NCBI RefSeq assembly: GCF_001625215.2
Contig: NC_030387.2
Location: 1,950,501-2,014,500 of the forward strand
DNA from: Daucus carota subsp. sativus
Lineage: Eukaryota > Streptophyta > Magnoliopsida > Apiales > Apiaceae
Length of the DNA stretch: 64,000 nt
Direction: 5' to 3'
Positions 34,879 through 46,825 of the stretch are shown in pieces. A program made the position numbers and the translations under genes. Under the pieces are notes generated by a model. It ran no database searches, was not told the origin of the DNA, and saw only the letters and a list, made by a program, of their open reading frames with translations. Each line of letters opens with the position of its first letter. Position 1 is the first letter of the stretch.

Positions 34879-37800
34879 CTATTTTCTTACACTTCTCATA
34901 TTACATCTACAGAGTTGTTCACGACATGGCTTGAAGAAAATTCCTTGGCGATCCTCTTCTTCATCTAAAAAATAACAATTTATTATTAAGTTCTTAACAA
35001 ATGAAAATCAATATTTAACATTATAGCATATGTTTTTAAGTAAGAATATAACCATATTCTTGTTGCTTAAGCGTAGAGTCGAAAGGCATCAGGTCAGGCT
35101 TGGGTGAACTGTCAAGATTATTTAACGAGATTACATAATAGTGAGTGTTAAGCACTTACATCGTATTTAACAACAACAAAATCATCACAAGACTCACCTC
35201 ATTATATCGCTTATATCGCGATCATTGGTGCTCAAGCCGAATCCAGCTCCTTCAAGCAACTCTGCAACATCCGAGGAAACCTGTTCATTTGTCACCTGCA
35301 TATACAAACATTCTCTTAAATTAGAATGAGGTACACATACTACAAAACGATTTACTATCATTGACTACTATTTTTATTACGGCAAAGGAACCAAACTAAT
35401 TGTCATATTTCAAGAGGGAGAAAAATAGTATAACACAAAACTCACATCAGATATCCGATATTCTAAATAAGATTTCAAAGCAGGCCCAACCCTGTTAACG
35501 ATTTCAATCATTTGAAGACAGTATATCATTAACTCTTTTTTCCCCCGACACAACTGTAAAATCTTCGCGTGCTCTTTGCTGCCAACTAAAGCATACTCCT
35601 GATTAATTAGCATCCCAAGCTCATTCAAGATGGCTTCAGGAAACTGCAAGTTGCGTCCACTAGTGACCTTATTACATTGGTAAAAGCTCTGCATAACTCT
35701 GTCTCGGGCCAATAGCAATAGAATAGCCACCGGAACAACTTGTCCCCTTTTAACAGCACTGAAGATTGTATCGGATATGACGGTAGTGGAATCTGAGACC
35801 CCAACAAGCAAGTCAATAGTCTCGAGTGCCTCTCTCTGCAGCAGGGGAAACATGTTGCATTAACTATACAAGCCCAACTAAAAACCACATAAGATTTTAA
35901 AGTATATAGAACTGAACCATTTGAGGGAGGCACAGTGTGATGAATAACTTGTAAACAGATTTCTTTGGACTCCAGTTAATCAGATTTGTATCGCAGCTGC
36001 ATAAGAAGGGTGGGGATTTAAAACAAGAAAACTTGTATCAAACAAGAGCATGTATATTTTCAGACATCAGGGTGTCGTACGTACCTTAAACTTTCAACAG
36101 CAAACTCCATTGGAGAAATACGTGCAGCATCCACGGATCGAACATTAGGATCAGCTCCACGGTTAAGAAATAACCGGATCATACTAGGAGACAAGGAAAG
36201 GGATGCATCATGGAGGGGGTAACTTCCGTAACAATTTACAATGTTAAGCTTCATTAGCGAACCCAGCTTGCGTCTGGGAGAAAGCAACTTTGTTGCACAT
36301 TTGACGGCACGATGATGACACATCTTACCAAGAATACCATAGGGGCACATTTCAAAACTAGAATATTTCAACATCTCGTCATCATTATGATACACGATCT
36401 TTGACTTCCTCAGAAATGAATCAAAAGCATCAGCATCATCATTCTCAATGATATTCCGGATGGGACACAACTCTTTTGATGGAAAAGAACTCCAGTCCTT
36501 CGATTGACCATCACAAACCAAAAACAAGCGAAGATATACAGTCAACAACATATACATGATAAAATCAGAAAATAAAAATAGAAAAACACGTGAATTTCTG
36601 ACTACTTTGATGCACACACATGGCAAGTAAATAAATACAGTAAGAGCATCTCTAAGAGACTCTTAAATGAGCTCTTAAATTGTAATTTGAGGAAGGAGAA
36701 AGAAATTTTTGCTCCAAGAGACTCTTAGTAGCTCTTCATATCACTAAGAGCCTCTTGTTTCTCTCTCCTCTCTCCTCAAAGTTAAGAGCCACTACATAGC
36801 TCTTAACTTATTTTTTATAATAAAATACCCATTCCCTCCAATTGCATTTGAGTTTGTGTCATATACAAGTCCAAACAAGAATAAAATATTAACTTAAGAG
36901 CAATTATAAAGAATATTGTTGGAGTTGAGACTCTTAAATCTATATCAACTTACTAGGAGTCTAATATTTTATATTATATTTAGAGCATCTCCAATGGTGC
37001 TCTTAAATCACTCTTCAAAATATAATATAATATTTGACTCCTAGTGAGTTAAGACATTAAAAAAGATTTCAACTCCAATCTTCCTCTTATACTTGCTCCT
37101 TATTCATATTTTATTCATATAAATGAGAGAGAAAAGTAAAAAGAGAGAATTGTTGGAGGTAAAGTTGGAGGGAAATCAATATTATATTCATGAAAAAGAA
37201 ATTAAGAGCTCTTACATTCTCTTTAAAAGAGAGGAGAGATGATGAGCTCTTAAATTTTTAAAGAGCTTTTACGAGCCCATTGGAGCTCTAATTTTTACTT
37301 TGCTCTTTAAATTTAAAGTTAAGAGCTCATTTAGAGAGCCCCTTGGAGATGCTCTTAGGAATCAAGTAAGAGGCTGTTGGAGATGCATACCACAAAAAGT
37401 TGCAAAATTAAAATAAAAAAAAAAAAAAAAAAACCCTTTTCTACTTAGTAACAACTTATACATTCTCAGAAAATCCCTCTTGTACATTTTGGATAATGTA
37501 AATATGAACCCCACAAATAGAAATAAAAAGTGAAATTGTAATGCATTTTGGGTTGCTTAATCTTATTCTCAATCTCATTAATCGGGTGATAAAATCACAA
37601 GCATGCCTCAATACATAAGTTCTTCTCGCGGTTACCACAACAACTTGTATATACTCCGAAAAGACCTCTTATACATTTTGATAGTGTAAAGATGAACCCA
37701 GTAAACAGAAATAGAAAGTGAAATTGTGATACATTTTGGGTTGCTTAACCTAATTCGCATTCTCGTTAATTGGGTAATAGAATTTCAAGCATACCTCAAT

Positions 37801-38006
37801 ACATAAGTTCTTCTCGCGGTTACCACAACACTGCATCCTCCTGGAAACAAAGCGGGAAAACCAATAAACATATATTGAAAACCCTAGACTACAAAAATTA
37901 AAAGCGTTCGAGTAAACAAACAAATAAATATGTAACTGAAAGCAAGAATATACCTATCATCATCGTCGTCCTCGTCTTCATAAACAAATCGACTCCGCCT
38001 TCCCAT
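34879..38006 (-). CDS. Ankyrin-repeat protein of unknown function, copy 2
   Basis: Seven exons join in phase to 379 residues: 37954-38006, 37795-37840, 36085-36497, 35446-35833, 35198-35295, 35053-35108 and 34879-34964 (stop TAG). The protein starts MGRRSRFVYEDED with a run of five Asp. It has a clear ankyrin block (YGSYPLHDASLSLSPSMIRL followed by FLNRGADPNVRS), then ISPMEFAVESLREALETIDL and a helical region. The block around the exon 3/4 junction aligns with that of copy 1 at 13536-14066, so the two are divergent inverted paralogues. The C-termini differ. Intron 2 holds nested Tourist-like MITEs and a 187-bp tandem duplication that includes exon 2. No known pathway can be assigned. The consistent phase of all seven exons supports an intact gene. 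Confidence 0.65.
36644..37386. mobile_element. Tourist-like MITE interrupted by a second Tourist-like MITE
   Basis: The outer element runs from GAGCATCTCTAAGAGACTC to the complement of GCATCTCCAACAGCCTC. The inner one is 36983-37354. Both share the GAGCATCTCC-type terminus of Harbinger-related MITEs. The outer target duplication is unclear (TAA on the left, AT on the right). The whole lies in intron 2 of ankyrin copy 2. Confidence 0.55.
36983..37354. mobile_element. Inner Tourist/Harbinger-like MITE
   Basis: The 372-bp element starts GAGCATCTCCAATGGTGCTC and ends with the complement of GAGCATCTCCAAGGGG. It is flanked by TTA at 36980-36982 and 37355-37357. It is rich in AGAGCTCTTA phrases and non-coding. 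Confidence 0.75.
37451..37830. repeat. 187-bp tandem duplication covering exon 2 of ankyrin copy 2
   Basis: Two diverged direct units, starting near 37451 and 37638, share CATTTTGGGTTGCTTAA, CAATACATAAGTTCTTCTCG and CGGTTACCACAACA. The second unit holds most of exon 2 with a GT donor (GAG|GTATGC on the minus strand). In the first unit the same site reads GAG|GCATGC, so the spare exon would need a GC donor, and its 5' part is missing. Confidence 0.8.
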
Positions 38007-39937
38007 TATCAGGGTTCTTGATAGCGCTTTCTATTGTGTAATTGGGTTCAGGAGTGTGTTTGTGTTGCCTAATATTTCAACTCACAAGCTCCCCTTTGAA
38101 AATTATTATTACTGTTATGTTACACGTGAGAACACGCATTCCTATTTACTTTCCTTTAATTATTTTCCTTCATATATTTAAATTTTTATTAAAAATTAAA
38201 AATGTTGTTCAAAAAACTTAAAGGATGGGATGGACACAGTTTGGGCAAACTTAAAAAATGTTAGTATAATAATGTGTTTTGAAAAGAAGTACAAACTTAA
38301 GGTAGAGAAAGAGTGTTTCAGCTAATTTAAACAGATCAAGAGAAGCCAAACATCTTCAGCTTCTTGGAAACAAACATACAAATATCATTTACAAACATGA
38401 TTTAATTCAAATATATTTTTTGATATATATCAGAACCTATCCCATTAGTTTCTCTGTTTTAATTCCCAAAATATAAATAAAATATAATTACCTAAACTAT
38501 AGAAAATTTAAAAAATTATTTTACTCTAATGATGTACTTTATAAACATCATCTCTATATTTATTCTATTATATATATTTTTTGTCAGGTCTACATAAACC
38601 TTGATTAATTATGTTGAAATATAATATATACACTAAAAAATTTAATTTTTCAAAAATATTTATAATATAATCCATATATATATATGTGTGTGAATACTTC
38701 TGATATCTAAACTATAAAACTTAATAATTGAACAGAAAAACTCATAAATCCATAACCTAGGAAATACATGATGGTGAAAAATTTACAGCGTCAAAATGTG
38801 ATATTGAAAAATATTTAATTTAAAGAGCTTATTCGATTGAGATTTTAAAAATTTTGTTCATTTATGAAATCTGAAGGTATTCAATTAAAATTGTTTAAAA
38901 TTAATTAAAATCCTGAGATATTTAATTGAGATCTTAAGTTATGCTACAAAATCTAAGTAGTATTTAACCAGGTTTTCAAATAACGGTTAAAAATCCGATG
39001 ACATTCAATTGAGATTGTTAAGAATCCACTAAAATCTGATAATATTCCAATGCTGAAGGATTTTTTTTGGATTTTGAAAAATGTGAGATTTTATTACATT
39101 GCTTAGTGTATTTTAAAATTTTTAAATTCCCACCAAAATTCATGAGATTTTGAAGAATTATACTTATATCTTAAAGAATCTATATCAGTGCTGCGACCTT
39201 TTATCAAAAACCGCACAAAATCAAAATCAAATCCATTAAAATCCAAATATTAAAATCCAAAAAACATATAATTTTGTTTTTATATTACAAATTTATATTT
39301 TAAAAAAAATTATAGATGTATATAAATTTGTCCAAACAAATACATAAGAATTTATTATAAATAACTACTTACTAACAAATAAAAAAATAGCTAATTCTAA
39401 GTTAAGCATATTGACCATATTTTGATAGTTATGGAATTGTGTTTTTTTTAATAATAAAATTGTAATTTTGTCTAAAATATCAAGTTAAGAATTAAGACAT
39501 AAAATACTGAATTATGGATTAAATATGTTTAAAATAATAAATAAAATGGTACTCCTACGTTATCTATGCTATTTAAAAAAGGTCACTATGGTCTATGAAA
39601 GATAAGATATTCTGGCCTACAGTTCTCGAAAAAGAAAAGGCTAAATTTGGCTTTAATCACGGGGAATTATACTTGAAAATTCCAAATATTTCGCTGAATT
39701 ATGCTTCGACAGAAGTTCTACAAAAATATAGGAAGGGAAAAAAAACATACTACATAATACATATCATGATATGGGTACACATAGACATGCTAAGCTCACA
39801 CTTCACAGATGGCGGCAAAACTGTAACCGTAATTAGCCCCCAAAAATCTCCTGCAATCCATTTCACATGCTGCTAGGAAGAGCTATAAAACTTAAGTAAC
39901 AAATGGTGTCTGCTCTTTCCAGTCATGATGATGCAGA
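38007..39937. other. Intergenic DNA, promoter side of ankyrin copy 2
   Basis: AT-rich sequence with no supported gene. Around 38230-38340 a phrase TTTGGGCAAACTTAAAAAATG resembles the element at 60781 (TTTGGGCAAGCTTAAAAAAATG), so it is probably a degraded MITE. The plus-strand ORF at 39595-39876 has no domain. Confidence 0.5.
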
Positions 39938-41705
39938 TTAGCTTCGTTCAACCAGGGAGCGCAAGGTCGTCTCGACATCAGAAAGTGGCTGGCCAGCATA
40001 AAGCTGAAGTTGCCCCTTCTTCACGACAACTACCTCCATCCAATGTGACTTTACTGCCTCATCAAGGTCCTGAAATATACAGGAAATGGCATACTCTACT
40101 CTGTCTTGTTATCAATGAAAGAAGTTGGGCAAGGGTTAAAAAGCACATATCTACAATGAAGTACTAAACATCTCAATTTGGAATTTTGACCCAAATAATC
40201 ACACAAGGATATCCTTTACTAATTTACTTAATGGTGATTCCCCGCACTCTGTTAGTAAGTCAATTCTTATCTTTCACCATCTGTCCATTACCGTCATGTT
40301 AAATATACAACAGATAAGGTGGAGAAATATAAAGATTCTCACTTCTATTGGGATGGGAATTATATCTGAACTGAAGTTGTCCAGATCTTCGTAAAAGGAT
40401 TGCAGAAGTTGGTTGCATCACCACGATCTTCGAAAGCAACAACATGAGATGAGTCATCCAAGCTGTGAGAAGTGCTTTTTATCCTGTATAGTCCATTTGC
40501 TTCCTGGTCATCGCCACCTGTACGCATGACCACAGCCTGAAACAATATGTGGCCCATAAGATATGAAAAGCATGACAGCACTCATATATAATTAGCTGAT
40601 AGCCTGACATGACCAAAAAGGCAAAAAGTCTAACTGCAACCTTAGAGTGAAGTGCCAAATTTATTCAAATCATTTTCACTGTTAAAAGATTATTATTTGC
40701 ATTCCAAATCTTGTTTTAACCAAAAGTTACAAATTATGTACAACAATGTAATACACATGTCATCTCAAAGTAATCTGAAAGAAGTTTTAGAAGTCCACAC
40801 TACATCGGTTGCTTCATCATTCAAAAATAATATAATCCCAGAATAAATCAAAAAAGAGCTATGAGATTCTATGCCAATTGATACATGACCAAGAGGACGA
40901 AAGCTGCCAAGTGGCATAATCCAATATAAGTATATACCAGTATATGCAACTCATGATCTTGACAACAGACACAAAGCTCACTGCATTACCAATGCTCCTC
41001 CAGCATTTAAAAAGTTGATTTACTATCTAATAATCTACAAATTATATTATAATGAGTTTTATGTACATACTAGAACATAAGGAAGGTTCAACCACCATGT
41101 TGACCTTTGAGAACTTGCTCCATTTAGCTTATGTGATTCATCCAACTTTACAGCTTTGCCTGAAGAAATTTCATGAGACACATCCTGTGAATCACCATAT
41201 CAATATAATTTGGAAGTATATAGATTCATACATTGATTACACAAACAATGGTGAACTTGTGTATTCAGAGCTTAAAAGGTTTTTCAAGGCAGGAGAGAAA
41301 TATGAGTGTCAATTTCCGGGTACATTCAGGTACTCTCTTTACTATGGTCCAGATATTATATCACACTGCTTCGGTCATTTGGTGTAGACAAGAGAATGCA
41401 ATTTTAAGGGAGCGAGGGGAAGAAGAGTACTTCGCCCGGTAGAGCTCCTAAATATCTGTAGTCCCTGGAAATAAAATTCAACATCATTTGACCAGTTTAT
41501 CTCAAACTCTCAACTCATATGAACACTTTGAAGCAAAATTACCGATAAATACATCAATATAAGCCAAGCAAATTCTTCAATTAAGTCATTAAATTGGTGA
41601 GGTATGGTTTACTGTGCATGTAACTCTCCATGGCTAGTTGAGATGGCAACTCTTTTTTAAGTGCTGCTTCTAGATTCAAAACTTTATTATGCTTTTATAA
41701 AATAT

Positions 41706-41710
<5 letters not shown>

Positions 41711-41743
<33 letters not shown>
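41711..41743. repeat. (CT)n(CA)n microsatellite
   Basis: A compound simple repeat, CTCTCT followed by CACACA, about 32 bases, in intronic or intergenic DNA of the broken gene. Confidence 0.85.
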
Positions 41744-43655
41744 CAAATGCTGCCTCAAAACTGTCAAATCTCTAGAAAGCTCACAATACTATCCTTTTTA
41801 CTGAACAAGAATCTAAGTATCTAACCTATAATAAATGCCTAACAGATCGACCAACACTTTGATCTAAACCACCTATAGCTTCTGTTGAATCAATTTTTTT
41901 TAAAAAAAAAGGGCAGGCCCATTCAGAGGTCCTTGGAGATCGAGGTCAGCAATTAAATTGGAGCCTGATGATAGGAATTTCGCCTATAAGTGGACACCTA
42001 TAAAAAAATTTCTTCACATTTTTTGAGACAAGATATAAGCTTCAATGTGTTAATAAAACTTAAACATGACAAACTATGCTTTGCATTTAAAGACTGTTGC
42101 TATTGCATTGCAGATGGATTTATTTGTATTTTATTGTTATACTACTATTTCCTCCCCATATATAGTCAGTTATAAAGGGTGTATATAAATCTATAATGGT
42201 GAATTTTGCATAATTATAACATCTACAATGACACACAACCCAGAACAAAGAATCAAAATTTTATTTTGCATATATTTTATGTCGCTATGTGGGAATAAAG
42301 TTAACTGCAATTTAGAGTTTAATTATATAGAGGTAGAATTTTTGAATTGAAATATTTTCTTCTGGGTAGCGACATAAATCCTATGGTGGAGAAATCCTAG
42401 GGGCAGTGGTTCTTCTTCTTAAATCACCTCGCCCCTAGTAAATCCTCTGTGATGAATCACCTAAATATCTCTTCTTATTCTTTTCTATCTAGCTTAATTC
42501 TGCATCACACAACTTTTTTGCGAGAAACATAACATGTGTTGCATCATGATATACTGAGAGAGTAGAGCTAGTGTTTAGTGGCATGCATAATTACTACCAT
42601 GCTTTTTGCATATATATAATGCCCCTCCCTCATTTACAGAGTGCTTATTTTACTGGAAAGCTCATGTTTGCAATTGCACTCCCTAAGAATAGTAATTATG
42701 TTCCAGGGCGTATTAAAATATGATTCATAATGAGCACGATCAAATGAATTAATGAAACATAATTCCAATACTAATGTTAAAAAAATATGAAGTCATTCAG
42801 ATTCTTTAAGAAATTACCATTCAATGGTTCAGCTTTGCCAAGTTGTACTCTTTCCTTCCCTTTACTTGACTTCTTCCTAGTAACTTCAGTTGTGTTACTC
42901 ACATCCTCTTCCCCTGAATTAACCATATCATTCCTTACCACATCAGCATTTGGCTGTTCTACCGTCCGGACACTATCTAATAACTCCATACCATCACCGT
43001 CATCCCGTGTCTTTTCCTGAGCTTCACTGCGAAGAACTGCACTACTGTTATCAACCGCACCATCATCCAAACTCCTAAAACCTTTTGCCTCGTCAATAGT
43101 ACTACCGAATGAACTCTCAGATTCTGCCTTCTTTACTATCAACCCTTCATTAACATCCTCAGCAACTAAACCATCCTTACCACCATCATCATTCCTCATC
43201 GACAGTTTCTTTACACCCTTCCCCCGCCTCCCTAACCGCCTAATAACCTCCTTCTCGATTCGAGTTACGTCAACACCAACATCATCACCCTTCAAATGAC
43301 CATTATTCCCATTCTTCCCTTCCCTCCTCTCCTTCTCCCTCACATCCCTAGCCATCACTTGAATCTCCCCAACTTTCTTCCGCATTTCAACTTCATCAAC
43401 ATAAACTACCCCACCCCCACTAACCAAAACCCTGGACTTCCCAACCCCATTACCATTCAACCCCAAAACCCTACTTTCATCCTCACTATCCACTATCCCA
43501 TTTTGACCCGACCCGAATAACAAAACAGCAAAAATTGTCTGAACCACAAAAGCCCCAACCAAAAACAACCCAACTCTAAGAACTGTAAATTTCGAAAATT
43601 TACCTAACCCAACATTATTATTATAATCTAAAATAGAAACCTCATGTGATTTATC

Positions 43656-44220
43656 TCGGCCTGACAATTTGACACGTAACACGCTAACACGAAACCAAAC
43701 GACACGAAAAAAATGATATGGGTTTTGGTTTTTGATACACGAAAGTACACGAACACGAAATTACACGATAGATTTCGTGTCGGATATTGGTTTTCATTTT
43801 GGGTACACAAAATACACGAAATATTTGTACATAATTTTTATTATATATGTTATAATATATTATATATATAATTGTGTAAAATACACATATATTTATATGT
43901 ATATGTAAATATATATTAGAGATACATTAACAAATTTGTAGAGAATTGTATGTAAGTATAAATATATTATTCATATTTAGTAAAATTATACAGGAAAATA
44001 TATATTTAAACTATTTTTTGATTAAAATTATATTAATATGTTTGTATATAATATATACGAAAAGTACACGAAAAATACACGACACGTTTCAGATCGGATA
44101 CGGGTTTCAAATTAGGTACACGAAATCAATAACGGGCGGATACGAGATTCACCTTCGAGTACACCAAACACAAAAATACACAAAACGAAAGTATACGAAA
44201 CGAAACGATTGCCACCTCTA
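43656..44220. mobile_element. Non-autonomous hAT element inside a coding exon
   Basis: The 565-bp element starts TCGGCCTGACAATTTGACAC and ends with the complement of TAGAGGTGGCAATCG. The 8-bp flanks are GATTTATC (43648-43655) and GATTCATC (44221-44228), differing at one base. It is full of CACGAAA-type phrases and has no transposase. Removing it restores a continuous minus-strand frame (KKFDES joined to HEVSILDY), so it landed in the coding exon of the neighbouring gene. Confidence 0.85.
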
Positions 44221-44914
44221 GATTCATCAAATTTTTTCAATGTTTCCTCAATTAAAGGGTCAGGTAATGTGTCATGGGGTAGTGGGTCAATGAGAATTTT
44301 CTAAGCACTCGGAAAGGGCGGTTTAAGAAGAATTGGGTCGGGTTCTGAGAATCTTGGGTCGGAGGTAGTTTTTCTATTTTTACGGAACCTTCTTATTAAA
44401 GGAGGTGATATTGCGGATGAACGTAGAATTAGCTCTGATAGTTAGGATTAATGCCGAATTCGTGATGTACAAGGCTAGTCCTCAGCGGAGGACGACTTTC
44501 CTTCCGAATATATTAGAATCGTCTTGGTGGAAAAATCCTGAAGACTTTGGAAGAGTAGTAGATAAGCTACCACGTTGACTGTGATCTTATTTTTCAGAAG
44601 CCTACTTCTAATTGAATTAGACCTGATCTCGTAAAACTATTTGGTAGAAATGGCAAGGCATTTGCTATGACGGCCCATTTTGACCCGAGCCGAATAACAA
44701 AACAGCAAAAATTGTCTGAACCACAAAAGTCCCAACCAAAAACAACCCAACTCTAAAAACTGTAAATTTAGAAAATTTACCTAACCCAACATTATTATTA
44801 ACATTTAAAACAAAATTTATTCAAGAAAAAAAAACATTTAAAACAAAAACTTCTTGTTAAAGAAGGTGATATTGCGGATGAAGAGTAATGCCGAATTCGT
44901 GATGTACTTGAGCC

Positions 44915-45195
44915 GGCGGAACTAGTGCATGGCTGGGGTGGGCAGTCCATTCAAAATTTTTGTCAAATTTTTTATATACATTTGTTGGCTCATTTGAGTT
45001 TTAACCCAGGTAGCAAAAATAATTTAAACCTAAATCTATATTAGCATATAGGATATTGCAGCATAGCGCGAACGGCAAACACCTTGCCTCTCTGTTGTCT
45101 GACCTAGTGGCTTGCTTTGTTCTCCTTCTTCGCAACCTGTATACTCTGTGTCTTTCACCCACGCCGGTGGATTCGAAATTTTGGTTCCGCCCCTG
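44915..45195. mobile_element. hAT-like element in the duplicated block
   Basis: The ends are GGCGGAACTAG on the left and the complement of CAGGGGCGGAACC on the right, the CAGGGGCGGA type of end seen in hAT elements. The flanks are CTTGAGCC and CTTGAATC, an imperfect 8-bp duplication. The position is confirmed because it interrupts a sequence present intact at 44461-44480. Confidence 0.5.
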
Positions 45196-45264
45196 CTTGA
45201 ATCAGGAGTCAAGTAGTTAGCTTCAAGGCTAGTCCTTAGCGGAGGACGACTTTCTTTCCGAATA

Positions 45265-45514
45265 CTCCCTTCGTCCCAAAATAGTTGTCACATTTCTATT
45301 TTTGTTGGTCAAATTGACTAAGTTTTGACCAAAAATTATATCATTCATTATTTTAAAAAATTGAAACTTACATCTTAAAGCAGATTAAAAGTTATTTTCG
45401 GTGACATATTTTTTTTTTTTGTCAATTGATAAAATATTAATAAATTTTAGTCAAACTTTAGTCAATTTGACCGGTACAAAACCAAATGTGACAACTATTT
45501 TGGGACGGAGGGAG
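45265..45514. mobile_element. Stowaway MITE
   Basis: 250 bp with ends CTCCCTTCGTCCCAAAATAG and the complement of CTCCCTCCGTCCCAAAATAG, flanked by TA. It carries TTGTCACATTT just inside each end. It interrupts the duplicated block, whose undisturbed counterpart lies near 44510. Confidence 0.85.
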
Positions 45515-46251
45515 TATATTGGAGTCGTCTTGGTGGAAAAATCCTAAAAACTTTGAAAGAGTAGTAGATAAGCTATCAAATTGACTGTGATCTTATTTTT
45601 CGGAAGCCTGCTTCTAATTGAATTAGACCTAATCTCGTAAAACTATTTGGCAGAAATGACAGAGGCATTTGCTATCAAGGGGCACTTGAAGAAATGAATT
45701 TGGAATGTAGCTTTCACCCAATAATGCAAGTATTAGTCTATTATTATTAACATCCATTTGGACAGCAATGAAAAGACTATTATTGCCTCTGCGTCTCTTG
45801 GGGTTGCATGCTATGTAACCACTCATTCTACCAAATGATCAATAGCTACTCCAACCAAACAAAGGTTCTCATAACTTATTAGGAGTATATACAATTTTCT
45901 TCTCAAATGAAAAATATGTGACATATATTTATCGGTTTTTATCATTGTTCTAAAAATCTCTGATATATTTTAAAAAATTGATTAAATTTTAAAAAATATT
46001 TTACCGATTATATTTTAGTTTAACTAAAAATTATTAATTTATCAAAATTCATTTTAATAAATCTAATAAATTTAAATCGATAAATCAACGGATTAATTCC
46101 GATTTGAAAATAGCAAGAGCCTGCCTGTTTATAGAAATAAGACTGTCCACTTCTTTGAAGTGAGTGGTGACCCACGAGAATTGTTAATGTTACTTTTGTG
46201 TCTGTGGGACCCTGGAACAGACAACAACACACCCCACGTGCTACATATGTA

Positions 46252-46615
46252 CTCCCTCCGTCCCAATGAATTGTATACAGTTTCCTTTTTGGGACGTCCC
46301 ACCAATTGTATACATACCAAAAGTAGTAACTATTATAATATAAAATAACATTACACCAACTACTTTCTTCCACTATCTCCATTCTATAATAATATAAACA
46401 CTATTACACCCACTACTTTCCTCCACTATCTCCATTCTATAATAATATAAACACTATTACACCCACTACTTTCTTCCACTATCTCAAATCTATTATTAAA
46501 TATAAATGGGTCCCACCACTATACTCACTTTTCATCTAACTTTACTCATTTTTTACACTTTTTCTTGGTCTCCGTGTCCCAGCCATTTGTATACAAATGA
46601 CTGGGACGGAGGGAG
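46252..46615. mobile_element. Stowaway MITE with internal 53-bp tandem repeats
   Basis: 364 bp, ends CTCCCTCCGTCCCAATGAAT and the complement of CTCCCTCCGTCCCAGTCATT, flanked by TA. About three 53-bp units (starting near 46328, 46381 and 46434) lie inside, each with ACACCCACTACTTTC or a close variant. It is about 1 kb upstream of the pyruvate kinase ATG. Confidence 0.85.
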
Positions 46616-46825
46616 TAATGACTGATTAGATCCGTTGAGTAATTACAGTAGATGCAACCAGAGATATATAGAGATAAAGATTGTGCTTATACATTTTGGA
46701 ATTTTGTAGTATATACTTTAATACTCTAGTTAATTGTATTCAAACCTCACTTGTTCAAGTTTCAACTTTCAACTAAGCAGCAGCTTTCACTTTGCAAGAA
46801 CAAGCACTGGTTTTTCACTTTTCTG

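Larger units (their letters stand above)
39938..44430 (-). pseudogene. Broken gene for a putative plastid membrane protein (DUF3531-like)
   Basis: Minus-strand remains are 44221-44430 plus 42818-43655 (one exon split by an hAT element), 41071-41184, 40343-40536 and 39938-40069. The protein would have an Arg/Ser/Pro-rich start (RRFRKNRKTTSDPRFSEPDP), a membrane segment (LFLVGAFVVQTIFAVLLFG), a long acidic/basic linker, then WWLNLPYVL, HVVAFEDRGDATNFC and GQLQLYAGQPLSDVETTLRS near the end. I link it tentatively to a DUF3531 protein next to katanin p80 and LIP1P in Arabidopsis. Lesions are an in-frame TAG after FPSA, the hAT insertion, a 10-base loss in 40343-40536, and a phase mismatch after the exon ending at 42818, where a middle exon is unclear. 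No start ATG was found. The long exon otherwise stays open for almost 280 codons, so inactivation looks recent. Confidence 0.7.
44401..45690. repeat. Partial tandem duplication of the 5' part of the broken gene
   Basis: Bases 43503-43622 (exon) recur at 44685-44806, and 44388-44674 (upstream part) recurs in pieces at 44850-44907, 45214-45262 and 45515-45680. The order matches one duplicated block whose second copy lost the N-terminal coding part. The second copy was later split by an hAT-like element (44915-45195) and a Stowaway (45265-45514). Divergence is a few per cent by eye. Confidence 0.75.

Noticed and set aside
41052-41442. Plus-strand coding region here
   Set aside because: The overlapping minus-strand exon (41071-41184) has family resemblance and matching splice phase. 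The plus frames have no recognised domain.
41370-41470. A further minus-strand exon of the broken gene (reading DYRYLGALPGEVLFFPSLP or GLQIFRSSTGRST)
   Set aside because: An acceptor is present, but neither frame joins the exon ending at 42818 in phase, so it was left as unresolved.
42787-43520. Plus-strand ORFs opposite the long exon of the broken gene
   Set aside because: They are shadows of the minus-strand coding frame and have no domain.
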